Shown: one piece after another, positions 27,867-37,947 of the stretch
Numbering within the stretch: position 1 is the stretch's first letter
How the letters are laid out: each line of letters starts with the position of its first letter
Origin: Halalkalibacter alkalisediminis
GTDB taxonomy: Bacteria; Bacillota; Bacilli; Bacillales; Bacillaceae_D
Length of the DNA: 64,000 nucleotides
Reading direction: 5' to 3'
NCBI RefSeq assembly: GCF_028610705.1
Contig: NZ_JAQQWT010000001.1
Location: forward strand, 310,001-374,000
The notes under the pieces: model-generated
What the model saw: only the letters and a program-made list of their open reading frames with translations
What the model was told of the DNA's origin: nothing
Databases searched by the model: none
Position numbers and translations under genes: made by a program

Positions 27867-28570
27867 TGCTCGATTCACTCATTCTTTCAGCTGTCACGAC
27901 AATCCCTGGTGTTGATTTAGACTTTATAAATAATGAACCTGAAAATGTAGCAACTACTATTCAATTGCTTATTCTTTTGACGGTTCTATCTTTAGCTCCA
28001 TCTATTTTGATTTTAATGACAAGTTTTACAAGAATTGTGATTGTTTTATCGTTTGTAAGGCAAGGGCTTGCTACGCAATCAATGCCTCCGAACCAAGTGC
28101 TAATAGGTTTAGCTCTTTTTCTTACTTTTTTTATAATGGCACCTGTTTTCGCTGAAGTAAATGAGACGGCTATTACTCCATTTATTAATGAAGAAATCGA
28201 CCAAGAAGAAGCTTTTTATTTAGCTGCCCTTCCAATGAAAGAGTTCATGGCCAATCACACACGTGAGAAGGACTTGGCTTTGTTTATGGGGTATGCCGGA
28301 TTAGAAAGACCAGAAACATTAGACGATATTCCATTGACCGCTTTAGTTCCTGCTTTTGCGATTAGTGAGTTAAAAACAGCCTTTCAAATTGGATTTCTCA
28401 TTTTCATTCCTTTTCTAGTGATTGATATGATTGTAGCAAGCGTTCTGATGTCGATGGGGATGATGATGTTGCCACCTGTTATGATCGCTTTGCCTTTTAA
28501 AATTTTATTGTTTGTTTTGGTGGATGGTTGGTATCTGATCGTACAATCATTGCTTCTTAGCTTTAATTAG
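27866..28570 (+). CDS. fliP: Flagellar export gate protein FliP
   Basis: FliP is the main pore subunit of the export gate. Multiple membrane helices are visible, with signatures SILILMTSFTRIVIVLSF and MPPNQVLIGLALFLTFFIM and the end helix block FKILLFVLVDGWYLIVQSLLLSF. 234 residues (B. subtilis 221). The ATG overlaps the preceding TAA (TAATG). Confidence 0.97.
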   Translation: MLDSLILSAVTTIPGVDLDFINNEPENVATTIQLLILLTVLSLAPSILILMTSFTRIVIVLSFVRQGLATQSMPPNQVLIGLALFLTFFIMAPVFAEVNETAITPFINEEIDQEEAFYLAALPMKEFMANHTREKDLALFMGYAGLERPETLDDIPLTALVPAFAISELKTAFQIGFLIFIPFLVIDMIVASVLMSMGMMMLPPVMIALPFKILLFVLVDGWYLIVQSLLLSFN

Positions 28571-28586
28571 AGGATGGGGGATTATG

Positions 28587-28856
28587 ATGAGTCCTGAATT
28601 TGTAATAAGTATGGCAGAAAATGGGATTTGGACGGTGTTAATTGTAGCTGGACCGCTATTAATTGTAGCACTTGGTCTTGGTTTATTAGTCAGTATTTTC
28701 CAAGCGACGACCCAGATTCAAGAGCAGACTTTGGCCTTTATTCCCAAAATTGTCGGTGTCTTTGCAGCATTAATTATCTTTGGTCCTTGGATGCTCTCTA
28801 ATGTAACGAATTTTACACATCAAATATTTAGTAATCTTCATAGGTTTATTGGATAA
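28587..28856 (+). CDS. fliQ: Flagellar export gate protein FliQ
   Basis: FliQ is a small two-helix gate protein. 89 residues from the second ATG (28587), the family length; the first ATG is at 28584. Helices: IWTVLIVAGPLLIVALGLGLLVSIFQATTQ and IVGVFAALIIFGPWMLS (in parts), with the family motif QIQEQTLAFIPKI. GGGGG lies upstream. Confidence 0.96.
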   Translation: MSPEFVISMAENGIWTVLIVAGPLLIVALGLGLLVSIFQATTQIQEQTLAFIPKIVGVFAALIIFGPWMLSNVTNFTHQIFSNLHRFIG

Positions 28857-29632
28857 TGATGGAGTTTGTTAACATATTTCCTGCTTTTTTGCTTGTATTT
28901 GTGCGAGTCTTAGCCTTTTTTGCAGTATTACCCATATATGCCCATAGGTCTATTCCTAATTCAATGAAAATAGGCCTAGCTCTTTTTTTAGCATACATTA
29001 TGGTATTTACACTCGAATCGCCAGTTGTAGTCATTGATGGCTTGTATTACTTCCTTATTATAAAAGAAGCAATGGTAGGCTTATTAGTTGGTCTCATTGC
29101 AGCGATTCTTTTATATGCGATTCAAGTTGCAGGAGGGTTCATTGATTATAGTATGGGTTTTATGATTGCGAACGTTGTAGATCCACAGACGGGTGCACAA
29201 ACACCTTTAACAGGAAGCTATTTATATACATTTGCTTTATTGTTCCTTCTACTTGTCAATGGCCATCATTTACTATTAGATGGGATCTATTATAGCTATC
29301 AGTTTGTACCAATGGATCAAGTGCATCTCCCGTTCGGACAGGAAAATATTATCCGCTATGCGGCTAAGACATTCAATGCTATGTTTATTATTGCATTTCA
29401 GATGGCTTTACCGATTGTAGGTTCTCTATTTTTAGTCGATGTAGGACTCGGGATGGTATCAAGGGCTGTACCTCAAATGAATGTTTTCGTTGTTGGTATG
29501 CCATTGAAAATTCTTGTTGGTCTACTATTATTAACGGTATTTATGAGTGTTTTCTTTATGGTTGTTCAAAATTTATTTGATCAGATGGTTTTGGCAATGC
29601 GAACTTTATTACAATTACTCGGGGGTGCTTAA
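28856..29632 (+). CDS. fliR: Flagellar export gate protein FliR
   Basis: FliR forms the export gate with FliP and FliQ. It is strongly hydrophobic, with about six membrane segments (FPAFLLVFVRVLAFFAVLP at the start). 258 residues (B. subtilis 259). The ATG overlaps the fliQ TAA by one base. A second ATG follows directly. Confidence 0.96.
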   Translation: MMEFVNIFPAFLLVFVRVLAFFAVLPIYAHRSIPNSMKIGLALFLAYIMVFTLESPVVVIDGLYYFLIIKEAMVGLLVGLIAAILLYAIQVAGGFIDYSMGFMIANVVDPQTGAQTPLTGSYLYTFALLFLLLVNGHHLLLDGIYYSYQFVPMDQVHLPFGQENIIRYAAKTFNAMFIIAFQMALPIVGSLFLVDVGLGMVSRAVPQMNVFVVGMPLKILVGLLLLTVFMSVFFMVVQNLFDQMVLAMRTLLQLLGGA

Positions 29633-29633
29633 A

Positions 29634-30743
29634 TTGAGTCAGTTCAAATTATTAGTAAATCTTCAATTTTTTGCTGAAGAAAAAACTGAAAAAGCAACCC
29701 CGAAGAAACGCCAAGACACAAGAAAAAAAGGACAAGTAGCGAAAAGTACAGACGTAAACACAGCGATTATTTTATTGTTAGTGTTTTTATTTTTATGGCT
29801 TTTTGGTGGCATGCTTGGTGGGACCTTACTTAATCTTTTAAAACATACGTTTCAAACGTATTTACTTATGGATGTAACAGAAAGTAACTTTGCAGGGATA
29901 TTTACAGAATTGGTATTGGAAGCGGCAATTGTTTTATTACCAATTATGTTAATTGCACTGCTCGCTGGTGTTGCCTCAAGCTATATGCAAGTAGGGGTTT
30001 TATTTGCACCTGAGGGGATTAAAATGAAGCTGTCAAAACTTGATCCAATCAAGGGAGCAAAACGTATCTTTTCTGTTAGAGCTTTAGTCGAATTAGTTAA
30101 ATCTTTATTAAAAATAGGGTTAGCTGGCTTAGTCGTCTTTGTAATCATCTACTATAAGCTTGAGGATGTTATGCTTCTTTCGCAAAAAAGTGTAGCTGAT
30201 GGCTTTTATATCATTGCACAGCTCGTTGTGACATTGGGGATTTCAGTTGCGATTCTTTTACTAATTTTATCGATACCAGACTATTTGTATCAAAAATATG
30301 ACCATGAAAAGCAAATTAAGATGTCAAAGAAAGATATTAAAGATGAGCATAAAAATATGGAAGGGGACCCTAGAATAAAATCAAAACGTAAGCAGAAACA
30401 AATGGAAATGGCTATGCAAAGGATGATGCAGGAAGTTCCGAAAGCGGATGTAGTTATTACCAATCCTACGCATTTCGCGGTGGCTTTACGTTACGATGAA
30501 GAAAAGGCGGATGCGCCATTTGTAGTTGCAAAAGGTCTTGATTTTGTAGCTCAAAAAATGAAGGGGATCGCGGCAGACCACGAAGTCATAACCGTTGAGA
30601 ACAAACCTTTAGCTAGAGCTTTATACGCTCAGGCGGACATAGGGGATCAAGTTCCTGAAGAGCTATTCAAAGCGGTAGCAGAAGTGCTTGCTTATGTGTA
30701 TCGTCTAAAAAAACAAACAGGTAAAATAAGTACCTTAAGATAG
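29634..30743 (+). CDS. flhB: Flagellar export specificity switch protein FlhB
   Basis: FlhB is the autocleaving export switch. N-terminal LQFFAEEKTEKATPKKRQDTR is typical. Four membrane segments follow (about 35-210), then a cytoplasmic domain with the NPTH cleavage motif (VVITNPTHFAVALRY). TTG at 29634 is chosen: it follows the fliR stop by one base, GGGGGTG lies about eight bases upstream, and it gives 369 residues (B. subtilis 360). Its C-terminal fragment resembles YlqH (1861-2133). Confidence 0.97.
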   Translation: MSQFKLLVNLQFFAEEKTEKATPKKRQDTRKKGQVAKSTDVNTAIILLLVFLFLWLFGGMLGGTLLNLLKHTFQTYLLMDVTESNFAGIFTELVLEAAIVLLPIMLIALLAGVASSYMQVGVLFAPEGIKMKLSKLDPIKGAKRIFSVRALVELVKSLLKIGLAGLVVFVIIYYKLEDVMLLSQKSVADGFYIIAQLVVTLGISVAILLLILSIPDYLYQKYDHEKQIKMSKKDIKDEHKNMEGDPRIKSKRKQKQMEMAMQRMMQEVPKADVVITNPTHFAVALRYDEEKADAPFVVAKGLDFVAQKMKGIAADHEVITVENKPLARALYAQADIGDQVPEELFKAVAEVLAYVYRLKKQTGKISTLR

Positions 30744-30755
30744 GAGAGAAGTTGT

Positions 30756-32792
30756 GTGGCAATAAGAGACCTATCTGTATTACTAGGTGTTATCTTAATC
30801 GTCATTATGCTCATCATCCCGTTACCTACGGCGATGTTGGACTTTTTAATTATTATTAATATATCTCTTGCATTAATCATTATTCTTGTTGCGATGAATA
30901 CGAGAGAACCATTGCAATTCTCAATTTTTCCAACGCTCTTATTATTAGTCACCTTATTTAGACTAGGTTTGAATGTATCTACTACACGCTCCATCTTAGG
31001 AGAGGCGAATGCTGGAAATGTCATTGATACATTTGGAAATTTCGTTGTAGGGGGAAATGCTTTAGTAGGTTTTGTTGTTTTCCTCATCTTGATTGTCATT
31101 CAGTTTCTTGTTATTACAAAAGGAGCTGAACGTGTATCTGAAGTTGGGGCACGTTTTACACTTGACGCAATGCCAGGGAAGCAGATGAGTATTGATGCAG
31201 ATTTAAATGCAGGGATGATCTCTGATGCTGAAGCAAAAGCGCGTCGTGAGAAAATTGAGCAAGAAGCTGACTTTTATGGATCTATGGATGGTGCAAGTAA
31301 ATTTGTTAAAGGAGACGCCATCGCAGGAATCGTGATTGTTATTATTAATCTCCTTTTTGGTTTAATTATTGGGATGACTCAAATGGGTATGGATTTGACT
31401 ACATCTGCAGCAACTTATACGTTATTAACAGTTGGAGATGGTTTGGTTAGTCAGATTCCGGCATTATTAATCTCAACGGCAACAGGGATTGTTGTAACTC
31501 GTGCAGCATCAGAAGGAAACTTAGGACACGATATCACGAAACAGATTTTTGCTTATCCCAAGATGTTATATATTGCAGGAGGAACGATCTTTTTATTAGG
31601 AGTCATCACACCGATCTCTCCTGTATTTACGTTTCCGATTGCATTTGCTCTTATTTTTGGTGGCTATTATCTTGGGGGAAATGAAAAAAGAGCATTACTT
31701 GAAGAAGATCTGGTGGAGGAGGAAGAACAACCTGACGAGATGAAATCTCCTGAAAGTGTCGTTAATCTTCTTCAGATTGATCCGATTGAATTTGAATTCG
31801 GTTATGGGTTAATTCCGTTAGCTGATGCCAATCAAGGTGGTGATTTATTAGATCGAGTCGTTATGATACGTCGTCAAATGGCACTTGAACTTGGAATGAT
31901 TGTGCCAGTGATACGGATTCGTGACAATATACAGCTTCAACCAAATGAATATACAATTAAGATTAAAGGTAATGAAATAGCGAAAGGTGAACTGTTTTTA
32001 GATCACTATATGGCTATGAGTCCAGGTGTTGAGGATGATAGCATTATCGGGATAGATACGATAGAACCAGCTTTTGGGTTGCCAGCTCTATGGATTGGAG
32101 AAGAGATGAAAGAACAGGCTGAATTGTCAGGATATACAGTTGTCGATCCACCGTCTGTCGTTTCAACGCATTTAACTGAAATAATTAAACGTCACGCTCA
32201 TGAATTGTTAGGTAGACAAGAAACAAAACAGCTTGTTGATCATCTAAAAGAAACATATCCGGCACTTGTTGAAGAAGTAACACCAGGTTCTTTATCCACA
32301 GGTGAGATTCAAAAAGTTCTAACAAACTTGCTAAAAGAAAATGTATCCATTCGCAATTTACCAATCATTTTTGAGACACTTGCTGATTATGGACATATGA
32401 CAAAAGATATGGATTTGGTTACCGAATACGTTCGTCAATCTTTATCTCGTCAAATCTCAAAGCAAATGACGACACCTGGAGAACCAATGTACGTCATTAC
32501 GTTAAGTGGAACAGTTGAAAAGAAAGTAGCAGATTCGGTTCAGCAAACAGAACACGGGAATTTCATCTCTATGGACCCTAATGATTCGCAACGTATTTTG
32601 GAGTCGGCAGCATCCGAAACTGACCGTCTGTCACAAATGGGACAAGTACCTGTTATCCTCTGTTCTCCTGCTGTACGAATGTATGTTAGACAATTACTTG
32701 AACGTTATTTGCCTCATGTACCGATCTTGTCTTATAACGAGCTTGAAGCAGATGTCGAAGTGCAAAGTGTAGGAGTGGTGAACGTAGTATGA
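30756..32792 (+). CDS. flhA: Flagellar export gate protein FlhA
   Basis: FlhA is the membrane/cytoplasmic docking platform for export substrates and chaperones. Eight membrane segments in residues 1-320 include the signature TTRSILGEANAGNVIDTFGN (FHIPEP region nearby: RFTLDAMPGKQMSIDADLNAG in parts). The cytoplasmic domain follows. 678 residues (B. subtilis 677). GTG start with TAGGAGAG upstream; overlaps flhF by four bases. Confidence 0.98.
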   Translation: MAIRDLSVLLGVILIVIMLIIPLPTAMLDFLIIINISLALIIILVAMNTREPLQFSIFPTLLLLVTLFRLGLNVSTTRSILGEANAGNVIDTFGNFVVGGNALVGFVVFLILIVIQFLVITKGAERVSEVGARFTLDAMPGKQMSIDADLNAGMISDAEAKARREKIEQEADFYGSMDGASKFVKGDAIAGIVIVIINLLFGLIIGMTQMGMDLTTSAATYTLLTVGDGLVSQIPALLISTATGIVVTRAASEGNLGHDITKQIFAYPKMLYIAGGTIFLLGVITPISPVFTFPIAFALIFGGYYLGGNEKRALLEEDLVEEEEQPDEMKSPESVVNLLQIDPIEFEFGYGLIPLADANQGGDLLDRVVMIRRQMALELGMIVPVIRIRDNIQLQPNEYTIKIKGNEIAKGELFLDHYMAMSPGVEDDSIIGIDTIEPAFGLPALWIGEEMKEQAELSGYTVVDPPSVVSTHLTEIIKRHAHELLGRQETKQLVDHLKETYPALVEEVTPGSLSTGEIQKVLTNLLKENVSIRNLPIIFETLADYGHMTKDMDLVTEYVRQSLSRQISKQMTTPGEPMYVITLSGTVEKKVADSVQQTEHGNFISMDPNDSQRILESAASETDRLSQMGQVPVILCSPAVRMYVRQLLERYLPHVPILSYNELEADVEVQSVGVVNVV

Positions 32793-33922
32793 AGGTAAAG
32801 AAATATATAGCAAATACAATGCATGATGCAATGAAAACCATTCGGTCAGAATTAGGTAATGACGCGGTTATCCTAAACTCAAAAGAAATCGAGACTGGTG
32901 GTTTTCTAGGTTTCTTTACAAAGAAACAAACGGAAGTGATTGCAGCTATTGATCCAACAATAAATAGAAGATCGGTTCGAAAAAAAGAACCGGTCATTCT
33001 TGAAAAAACGATTCAACCTAGTGTTCAAAAAACAGTTGCCGCTGAAACTCAAAATAGTCTAATCAAGGAAATCAATCAACTAAAAGAACTTGTACAAGGA
33101 CTTAATGCTAATGGTAATACGGTTGAAAAGGAATATCCAGAACCTTTCCAAACAATAAACAACTATTTGAGTAGTCAAGGTGTTACATCAACCATACGTC
33201 TAAAAGCTTTAAAACACCTGATGAAGAACTGGTATGAGCAAACATCATCAAAACACGATCAAGTAGATGTGAACCAAGAGCTAATAGCCTATTTTAAAAA
33301 TTTTCTAGAAAGTATGCCTATGGGCGGGCTTGGATTTGATAAAAAGGTTATTAATATTGTTGGTCCAACCGGAGTCGGCAAAACGACTACAATCGCTAAA
33401 TTAGCTGCTCACTGTGTTTTGAAAAAACAAAAAAAAGTAGCGCTAATTACTACAGATACTTATCGGATTGCGGCTGTTGAACAATTAAGAACATACGCAA
33501 AAATATTAAATATTCCTTTAGAGGTTGCTTACTCGATTGATGATTTCAAGCGTGCGATTAGTCAATTTGAACATTATGATCTGGTGTTAGTTGATTCTGC
33601 AGGAAGAAACTTTAGAAACCAATTGTATGTAGAGGAATTAAATAAAGTAATTGACTTCAAAGAAAATGCAGAGACTTATTTAGTCTTATCACTTGTTTCT
33701 AAATATGAAGACATGAAAGATATTGTACACCAATTTGATCTTATTCCGATTAAAAAGGTGATCTTAACGAAAAAGGATGAAACGAGTACATATGGAGCGA
33801 TGTTAAACATCCCACTTGAACTCGGTAAAGGCATTGCTTATGTAACGATTGGACAAAATGTACCTGATGATATAGTGGAAGCTTCCGTTTCCTATATATT
33901 AGACTGCTTGTTTTCGAGGTGA
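32789..33922 (+). CDS. flhF: Flagellar placement GTPase FlhF
   Basis: FlhF is an SRP-type GTPase that, with FlhG, sets the position and number of flagella. The N-terminal basic region and the linker (to about 180) precede the NG domain: G1 [16 protein letters not shown], then TTDTYRIAAVEQLRTYAKIL, DSAGRN and TKKDET. 377 residues (B. subtilis 366). ATGA overlap with flhA implies coupling. Confidence 0.97.
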   Translation: MKVKKYIANTMHDAMKTIRSELGNDAVILNSKEIETGGFLGFFTKKQTEVIAAIDPTINRRSVRKKEPVILEKTIQPSVQKTVAAETQNSLIKEINQLKELVQGLNANGNTVEKEYPEPFQTINNYLSSQGVTSTIRLKALKHLMKNWYEQTSSKHDQVDVNQELIAYFKNFLESMPMGGLGFDKKVINIVGPTGVGKTTTIAKLAAHCVLKKQKKVALITTDTYRIAAVEQLRTYAKILNIPLEVAYSIDDFKRAISQFEHYDLVLVDSAGRNFRNQLYVEELNKVIDFKENAETYLVLSLVSKYEDMKDIVHQFDLIPIKKVILTKKDETSTYGAMLNIPLELGKGIAYVTIGQNVPDDIVEASVSYILDCLFSR

Positions 33923-33929
33923 ATAATAA

Positions 33930-34790
33930 ATGAATGATCAAGCAGAAAATTTGAGACGTTTGTTACAAAATGATCAACGAAAAGATGCCAAGGTTATTGC
34001 TGTTGTAAGTGGGAAAGGTGGGGTAGGTAAATCCAATGTATGTTTGAATTTTGCGATTAGCCTCTCCAAATTGGGGGAAAAAGTTGCCATTTTTGACTTA
34101 GATATCGGAATGGCCAATTTAAATATATTAATGGGGTTGACGCCTAATTATCATTTGATGGACTTGCTAGATAATCAGTTATCCATTTGGGATATTATGG
34201 AGGAAGGACCTGCTGGAATTTCTTATATTGCAGGTGGATCTGGCTTTTCGTCATTTGTCGAATTAAATGATGAACGTCTTAAAAAATTCTTTTCGCAACT
34301 AGAGCTAATTGGAGAAAATTTTGACTATATCTTTTTAGATATGGGTGCTGGTGCTACAAAAGAAAGTATTGAATTGGTAATGGCAGCACATGATGTGTTT
34401 GTCGTAACGACTCCGGAACCTACAGCTATTACGGATGCCTATTCAATGATAAAATTCATTTTTCTTAGAGACGATTATAAACCGATGTATCTTATTGTTA
34501 ACCGTGTCGATTCTGAAAAAGAAGGAGACAGAACGATTGAGAATTTTAAAAAAGTAGCCTTAAAGTTTTTACAAAAGGACATTAAAGCGTTAGGTTACAT
34601 TCCCAATGATCCAACCGTGTCAAAGGCAGTTAAAGCACAAACCCCGTTTGTTATATACGATCAGTTTGCGAAGGCGAGTAAAGCTGTTGCCGGGCTTGCA
34701 TCCGTCTATATAGGAAGGAAACAGGAAACGTCAACAAAATATGGCCAATTTCTCTCTAAAATGCGAAAAATGGTAAGTTTAAGGAAATAG
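33930..34790 (+). CDS. flhG: Flagellar number regulator FlhG (YlxH), MinD/ParA-like ATPase
   Basis: A MinD-like ATPase. The deviant Walker A is SGKGGVGKSN, followed by FDLDIGMANLNILMG and FLDMGAGATKES. The N-terminal QAENLRRLL motif is where FlhG typically stimulates FlhF GTPase. 286 residues (B. subtilis 298). It follows flhF by seven bases. Confidence 0.96.
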   Translation: MNDQAENLRRLLQNDQRKDAKVIAVVSGKGGVGKSNVCLNFAISLSKLGEKVAIFDLDIGMANLNILMGLTPNYHLMDLLDNQLSIWDIMEEGPAGISYIAGGSGFSSFVELNDERLKKFFSQLELIGENFDYIFLDMGAGATKESIELVMAAHDVFVVTTPEPTAITDAYSMIKFIFLRDDYKPMYLIVNRVDSEKEGDRTIENFKKVALKFLQKDIKALGYIPNDPTVSKAVKAQTPFVIYDQFAKASKAVAGLASVYIGRKQETSTKYGQFLSKMRKMVSLRK

Positions 34791-34816
34791 AACAGGACAG
34801 AAAGTTAGGGATATTC

Positions 34817-35866
34817 GTGGGAAATACGATTCAAGTACTTGTTGTAGATGATTCAGCTTTTATGAGAAAAGTCATATCTGATATGCTCAATAAACATCCA
34901 GGAATCAAAGTAATTGCTACAGCACGTAATGGACAAGATGCTTTAGGTAAAAGAAAAGAATTAAGACCAGATGTCATCACGCTAGATATTGAGATGCCAA
35001 TTATGGATGGTCTAGAAACCTTAAAGCGCTTGATGGATGATCCATGTCCTGTAGTGATGGTTAGTAGTACGACAAAGGAAGGTGCTAAAAACACGCTTTT
35101 AGCGATGGAGTATGGTGCGGTTGATTTTGTCACTAAACCATCTGGAGCTATTTCTTTAGATATTGGTAAAGTGGAGCAGCAAATTGTTGATAAAGTCATT
35201 CAGGCTTCCAAAGCAAATGTTTGTCGTCAGCAAGGTAAATTTGCTCCTGTACAGGGTAATAATCAAGGTAATCAAAAGATAAAGAAAACAAATAAAAATA
35301 AAAAAATAATCGCTATTGGTACATCAACGGGAGGACCACGGGCTCTAAAGGATGTTATTCCCAAGTTGCCTGCATCAATTAACGCACCTATTTTGATTGT
35401 TCAACATATGCCACCTGGTTTTACACTTTCACTTGCAGAAAGATTAAACACCCTCTCGAATGTGAGGGTGAAAGAAGCAAAAGACGGCGAGGTTTTACAA
35501 AATGGAACAGCTTATATTGCACCAGGAGGCTTTCATTTAAGTGTGAAAAAACAGGGGAATCAATATGTTATTCATACACATAAAGAGGAACCAAGAAGAG
35601 GACATAGACCGTCTGTGGATGTGATGTTTGAATCCCTTGCCGAACTAAAAGAGATAGAGACGATTGCGGTTATTATGACTGGAATGGGAGCAGACGGCAC
35701 AGAAGGATTAATGAAGCTTAAACAAACCCCTAATTGTTATGCTATAGCAGAAGCAGAAGAATCATGCGTTGTTTTCGGAATGCCTAAAGCTGCGATTAAA
35801 ACGAAATTAGTCAATAAGGTTGCACATGTACAACAAATAAGTGATAGTATCGTCAGGCTTTTTTAA
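34817..35866 (+). CDS. cheB: Protein-glutamate methylesterase/deamidase CheB
   Basis: CheB demethylates and deamidates chemoreceptors after phosphorylation by CheA. Receiver domain with Asp11, Asp12 and the phosphoacceptor Asp57. The linker is Asn/Gln/Lys-rich (about 140-165). The methylesterase domain shows the catalytic Ser (GTSTGGP), His (QHMPPGFT) and Asp (GMGADG). 349 residues (B. subtilis 357), so it appears intact. GTG start with AGGG six bases upstream. In B. subtilis cheA follows directly; here it does not. Confidence 0.97.
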   Translation: MGNTIQVLVVDDSAFMRKVISDMLNKHPGIKVIATARNGQDALGKRKELRPDVITLDIEMPIMDGLETLKRLMDDPCPVVMVSSTTKEGAKNTLLAMEYGAVDFVTKPSGAISLDIGKVEQQIVDKVIQASKANVCRQQGKFAPVQGNNQGNQKIKKTNKNKKIIAIGTSTGGPRALKDVIPKLPASINAPILIVQHMPPGFTLSLAERLNTLSNVRVKEAKDGEVLQNGTAYIAPGGFHLSVKKQGNQYVIHTHKEEPRRGHRPSVDVMFESLAELKEIETIAVIMTGMGADGTEGLMKLKQTPNCYAIAEAEESCVVFGMPKAAIKTKLVNKVAHVQQISDSIVRLF

Positions 35867-35967
35867 AGGTAGATTAGGGAGACATCTTTAATAGCATTCT
35901 GTCCGATTCCACTCACTAAGGAATAATGGGGTGGGACTACTTTAGCCGAAACGTCTAGGGGGGATGG
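35867..35967 (+). other. cheB-cheC junction where cheA and cheW are expected
   Basis: In B. subtilis cheA (about 2 kb) and cheW (about 0.47 kb) lie here. Only 101 bases are present, and no recognisable CheA or CheW coding remnant is seen in any frame. The segment ends in a GGGGGG SD for cheC. Both flanking genes look complete, so the lesion, if real, is cleanly intergenic. Confidence 0.8.
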
Positions 35968-36606
35968 ATGATGGAGTTTTTTCAAAAGCTTAAACCGCAT
36001 CATTTAGATGCATTAAAGGAAATAGGAAATATCGGAGCAGGGCATGCAGCTACTGCTTTATCAAAATTGCTAAATAAAAAGATTGATATGAGTGTACCAG
36101 CGGTCAGGCTCGTTTCTTTTCAGGATTTACCTGATCAAATTGGAGGTGCTGATCAAAAGGTGGCGGCTATTTTTCTCAGAATAGAAGGAGATGCACCTGG
36201 AAGTATTTTTTATATCTCTCATATAGAAGAAACTGAAAAACTGATTCAGCACCTAACGAACGAATTGACCTTTCAACTACAAGAACCACCGTATGATGAA
36301 TTAGGAACATCTGCTTTTTTAGAAGTAGGAAATATCCTTGCGGGTTCGTATCTTAGCTCCCTTGCAGATTTCACCCAATTGTCCTTACAACCATCTGTAC
36401 CGGGTTTCAGTGTTGATATGGCAGGTGCAATATTAAGTTATGGTCTAATTCCTCTTTCTGAGGTTGGTGATTATGCGATAGTAATTGATACAGAGATGAT
36501 GGAACTAGATGCTAAAGAAGGGCGAATCCGAGGGCACTTTTTATTATTGCCTGATCCTCAGTCATTTAAAGAAATTTTTACAGCTTTAGGAGTGGATCTA
36601 AGATGA
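35968..36606 (+). CDS. cheC: CheY-P phosphatase CheC
   Basis: CheC dephosphorylates CheY-P and regulates CheD. Two active-site helices are present: [18 protein letters not shown] and [18 protein letters not shown], each with E-x2-N. 212 residues (B. subtilis 209). Start ATG at 35968 (a second ATG follows). The end overlaps cheD by four bases. Confidence 0.97.
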   Translation: MMEFFQKLKPHHLDALKEIGNIGAGHAATALSKLLNKKIDMSVPAVRLVSFQDLPDQIGGADQKVAAIFLRIEGDAPGSIFYISHIEETEKLIQHLTNELTFQLQEPPYDELGTSAFLEVGNILAGSYLSSLADFTQLSLQPSVPGFSVDMAGAILSYGLIPLSEVGDYAIVIDTEMMELDAKEGRIRGHFLLLPDPQSFKEIFTALGVDLR

Positions 36607-37091
36607 GTAGCGTCATTAAAGTCAGAATGGCAGACCTTAATGTCGTTTCTGCTCCTGATACCATTCGAACATCAGGTCTTGGCTCATGTGTTGGAGTTGT
36701 GATCTACGATGACAAACGTGCAATAGCGGGAATGGCGCACATTATGCTACCGAGCTCTTCTCTGAGTAAACACCTTATGACAAATGAAGCGAAGTATGCG
36801 GATACTGCTATTCCAGCTTTACTTACACAACTAGAAAAACGAGGGGCTCGCTTATATTCATTAAAAGCAAAATTGGCTGGCGGAGCGCAGATGTTTTCGT
36901 TTTCTACGGGAAATGATTTGATGCGAATTGGACCGCGTAATGTAGAAGCAACAAAAGACAAACTGAAGGAACTTGGTATCCCGATTATAGCAGAAGATGT
37001 CGGAGGTAAAAGTGGTCGTACGATAGAATTTAACCCGATCTCTCAACTGTTGCAAATAAGAACAGTGAACAAAGGTACGACGGAAATTTAA
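36603..37091 (+). CDS. cheD: Chemoreceptor glutamine deamidase CheD
   Basis: CheD deamidates receptor glutamines and interacts with CheC. The catalytic Cys lies in [14 protein letters not shown] and the His in [11 protein letters not shown]. The 162-residue length is normal (B. subtilis 166). ATGA overlap with cheC fits their partnership. Confidence 0.97.
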   Translation: MSSVIKVRMADLNVVSAPDTIRTSGLGSCVGVVIYDDKRAIAGMAHIMLPSSSLSKHLMTNEAKYADTAIPALLTQLEKRGARLYSLKAKLAGGAQMFSFSTGNDLMRIGPRNVEATKDKLKELGIPIIAEDVGGKSGRTIEFNPISQLLQIRTVNKGTTEI

Positions 37092-37155
37092 TGTTTTATA
37101 GAATATAAACTAATTATTCATTCATTTATAGTAAACAGTTAAGCGGGGGGCAATT

Positions 37156-37929
37156 ATGGGACATGTAACAGCGGTAGAAGACAGAAAACTCTGGGATAAA
37201 TGGTTTGCAGAGAGAAGTCATGATGCTTGTGATGAGTTAATTAGGCGCTATATGCCACTCGTTCATTACCATGTTCAACGTATTTCAGTAGGTCTACCAA
37301 AAAATGTTCAAAAAGATGACCTAACAAGCCATGGATTAGTGGGATTATATGATGCATTAGAGAAGTTTCAGCCAGAACGAGATTTGAAATTTGATACGTA
37401 TGCTTCTTTTCGAGTAAGAGGTGCTATCATTGATGGGCTAAGGAAGGAGGATTGGCTCCCGAGGTCGATGCGCGACAAGATTAAAAAGGTTGAAGCTGTT
37501 ACGGAAAAGCTTGAACAGCGAAATGGTCGATATGTTAAAAGTGAAGAAGTAGCTAAGGAGCTAGAGATTGATTCTTTAGAAGTTGAAAAGATTAAGGCTG
37601 ATTATTTTAGTTCAAGCTCACTGTCTATTGACGAACAGTCTCACGATACAGAACGAAACGAGACTTATGCAGCGACCATTGAAGATAAAGTAACTAGAAC
37701 CCCAGAACAACATTCGAGTGATTTAGAGACGAAGAAAGAATTAGCGAAAATGATCGATCAATTACCTGAGAAAGAAAGACTAGTCATTAGTTTATTTTAT
37801 TATGAAGAATTGACTTTGACTGAAATTGGGCAGATCTTAAACCTTTCCACATCACGTATTTCACAAATTCATTCTAAGTCATTGTTCAGACTCCAACAAG
37901 AAATGAAAAAAACCGAAAAATATCAGTAG
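37156..37929 (+). CDS. sigD: Flagellar RNA polymerase sigma factor SigD
   Basis: Sigma-D (FliA family) transcribes late flagellar and chemotaxis genes. Region 2 is KFDTYASFRVRGAIIDGLR, region 3 includes DWLPRSMRDKIKK, and region 4 has LTLTEIGQILNLSTSRISQ. 257 residues (B. subtilis 254). SD GGGGGG before the ATG. The whole gene looks intact, although the genes just after it are damaged. Confidence 0.98.
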   Translation: MGHVTAVEDRKLWDKWFAERSHDACDELIRRYMPLVHYHVQRISVGLPKNVQKDDLTSHGLVGLYDALEKFQPERDLKFDTYASFRVRGAIIDGLRKEDWLPRSMRDKIKKVEAVTEKLEQRNGRYVKSEEVAKELEIDSLEVEKIKADYFSSSSLSIDEQSHDTERNETYAATIEDKVTRTPEQHSSDLETKKELAKMIDQLPEKERLVISLFYYEELTLTEIGQILNLSTSRISQIHSKSLFRLQQEMKKTEKYQ

Positions 37930-37947
37930 TAGATGGGGTTGATTGTG

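Noticed and set aside
35925-35960. GGGGTGGGACTAC in the cheB-cheC gap, reminiscent of a T-box antiterminator
   Set aside because: There is no surrounding T-box leader structure, no synthetase or amino-acid gene downstream, and the match to the T-box core is partial.
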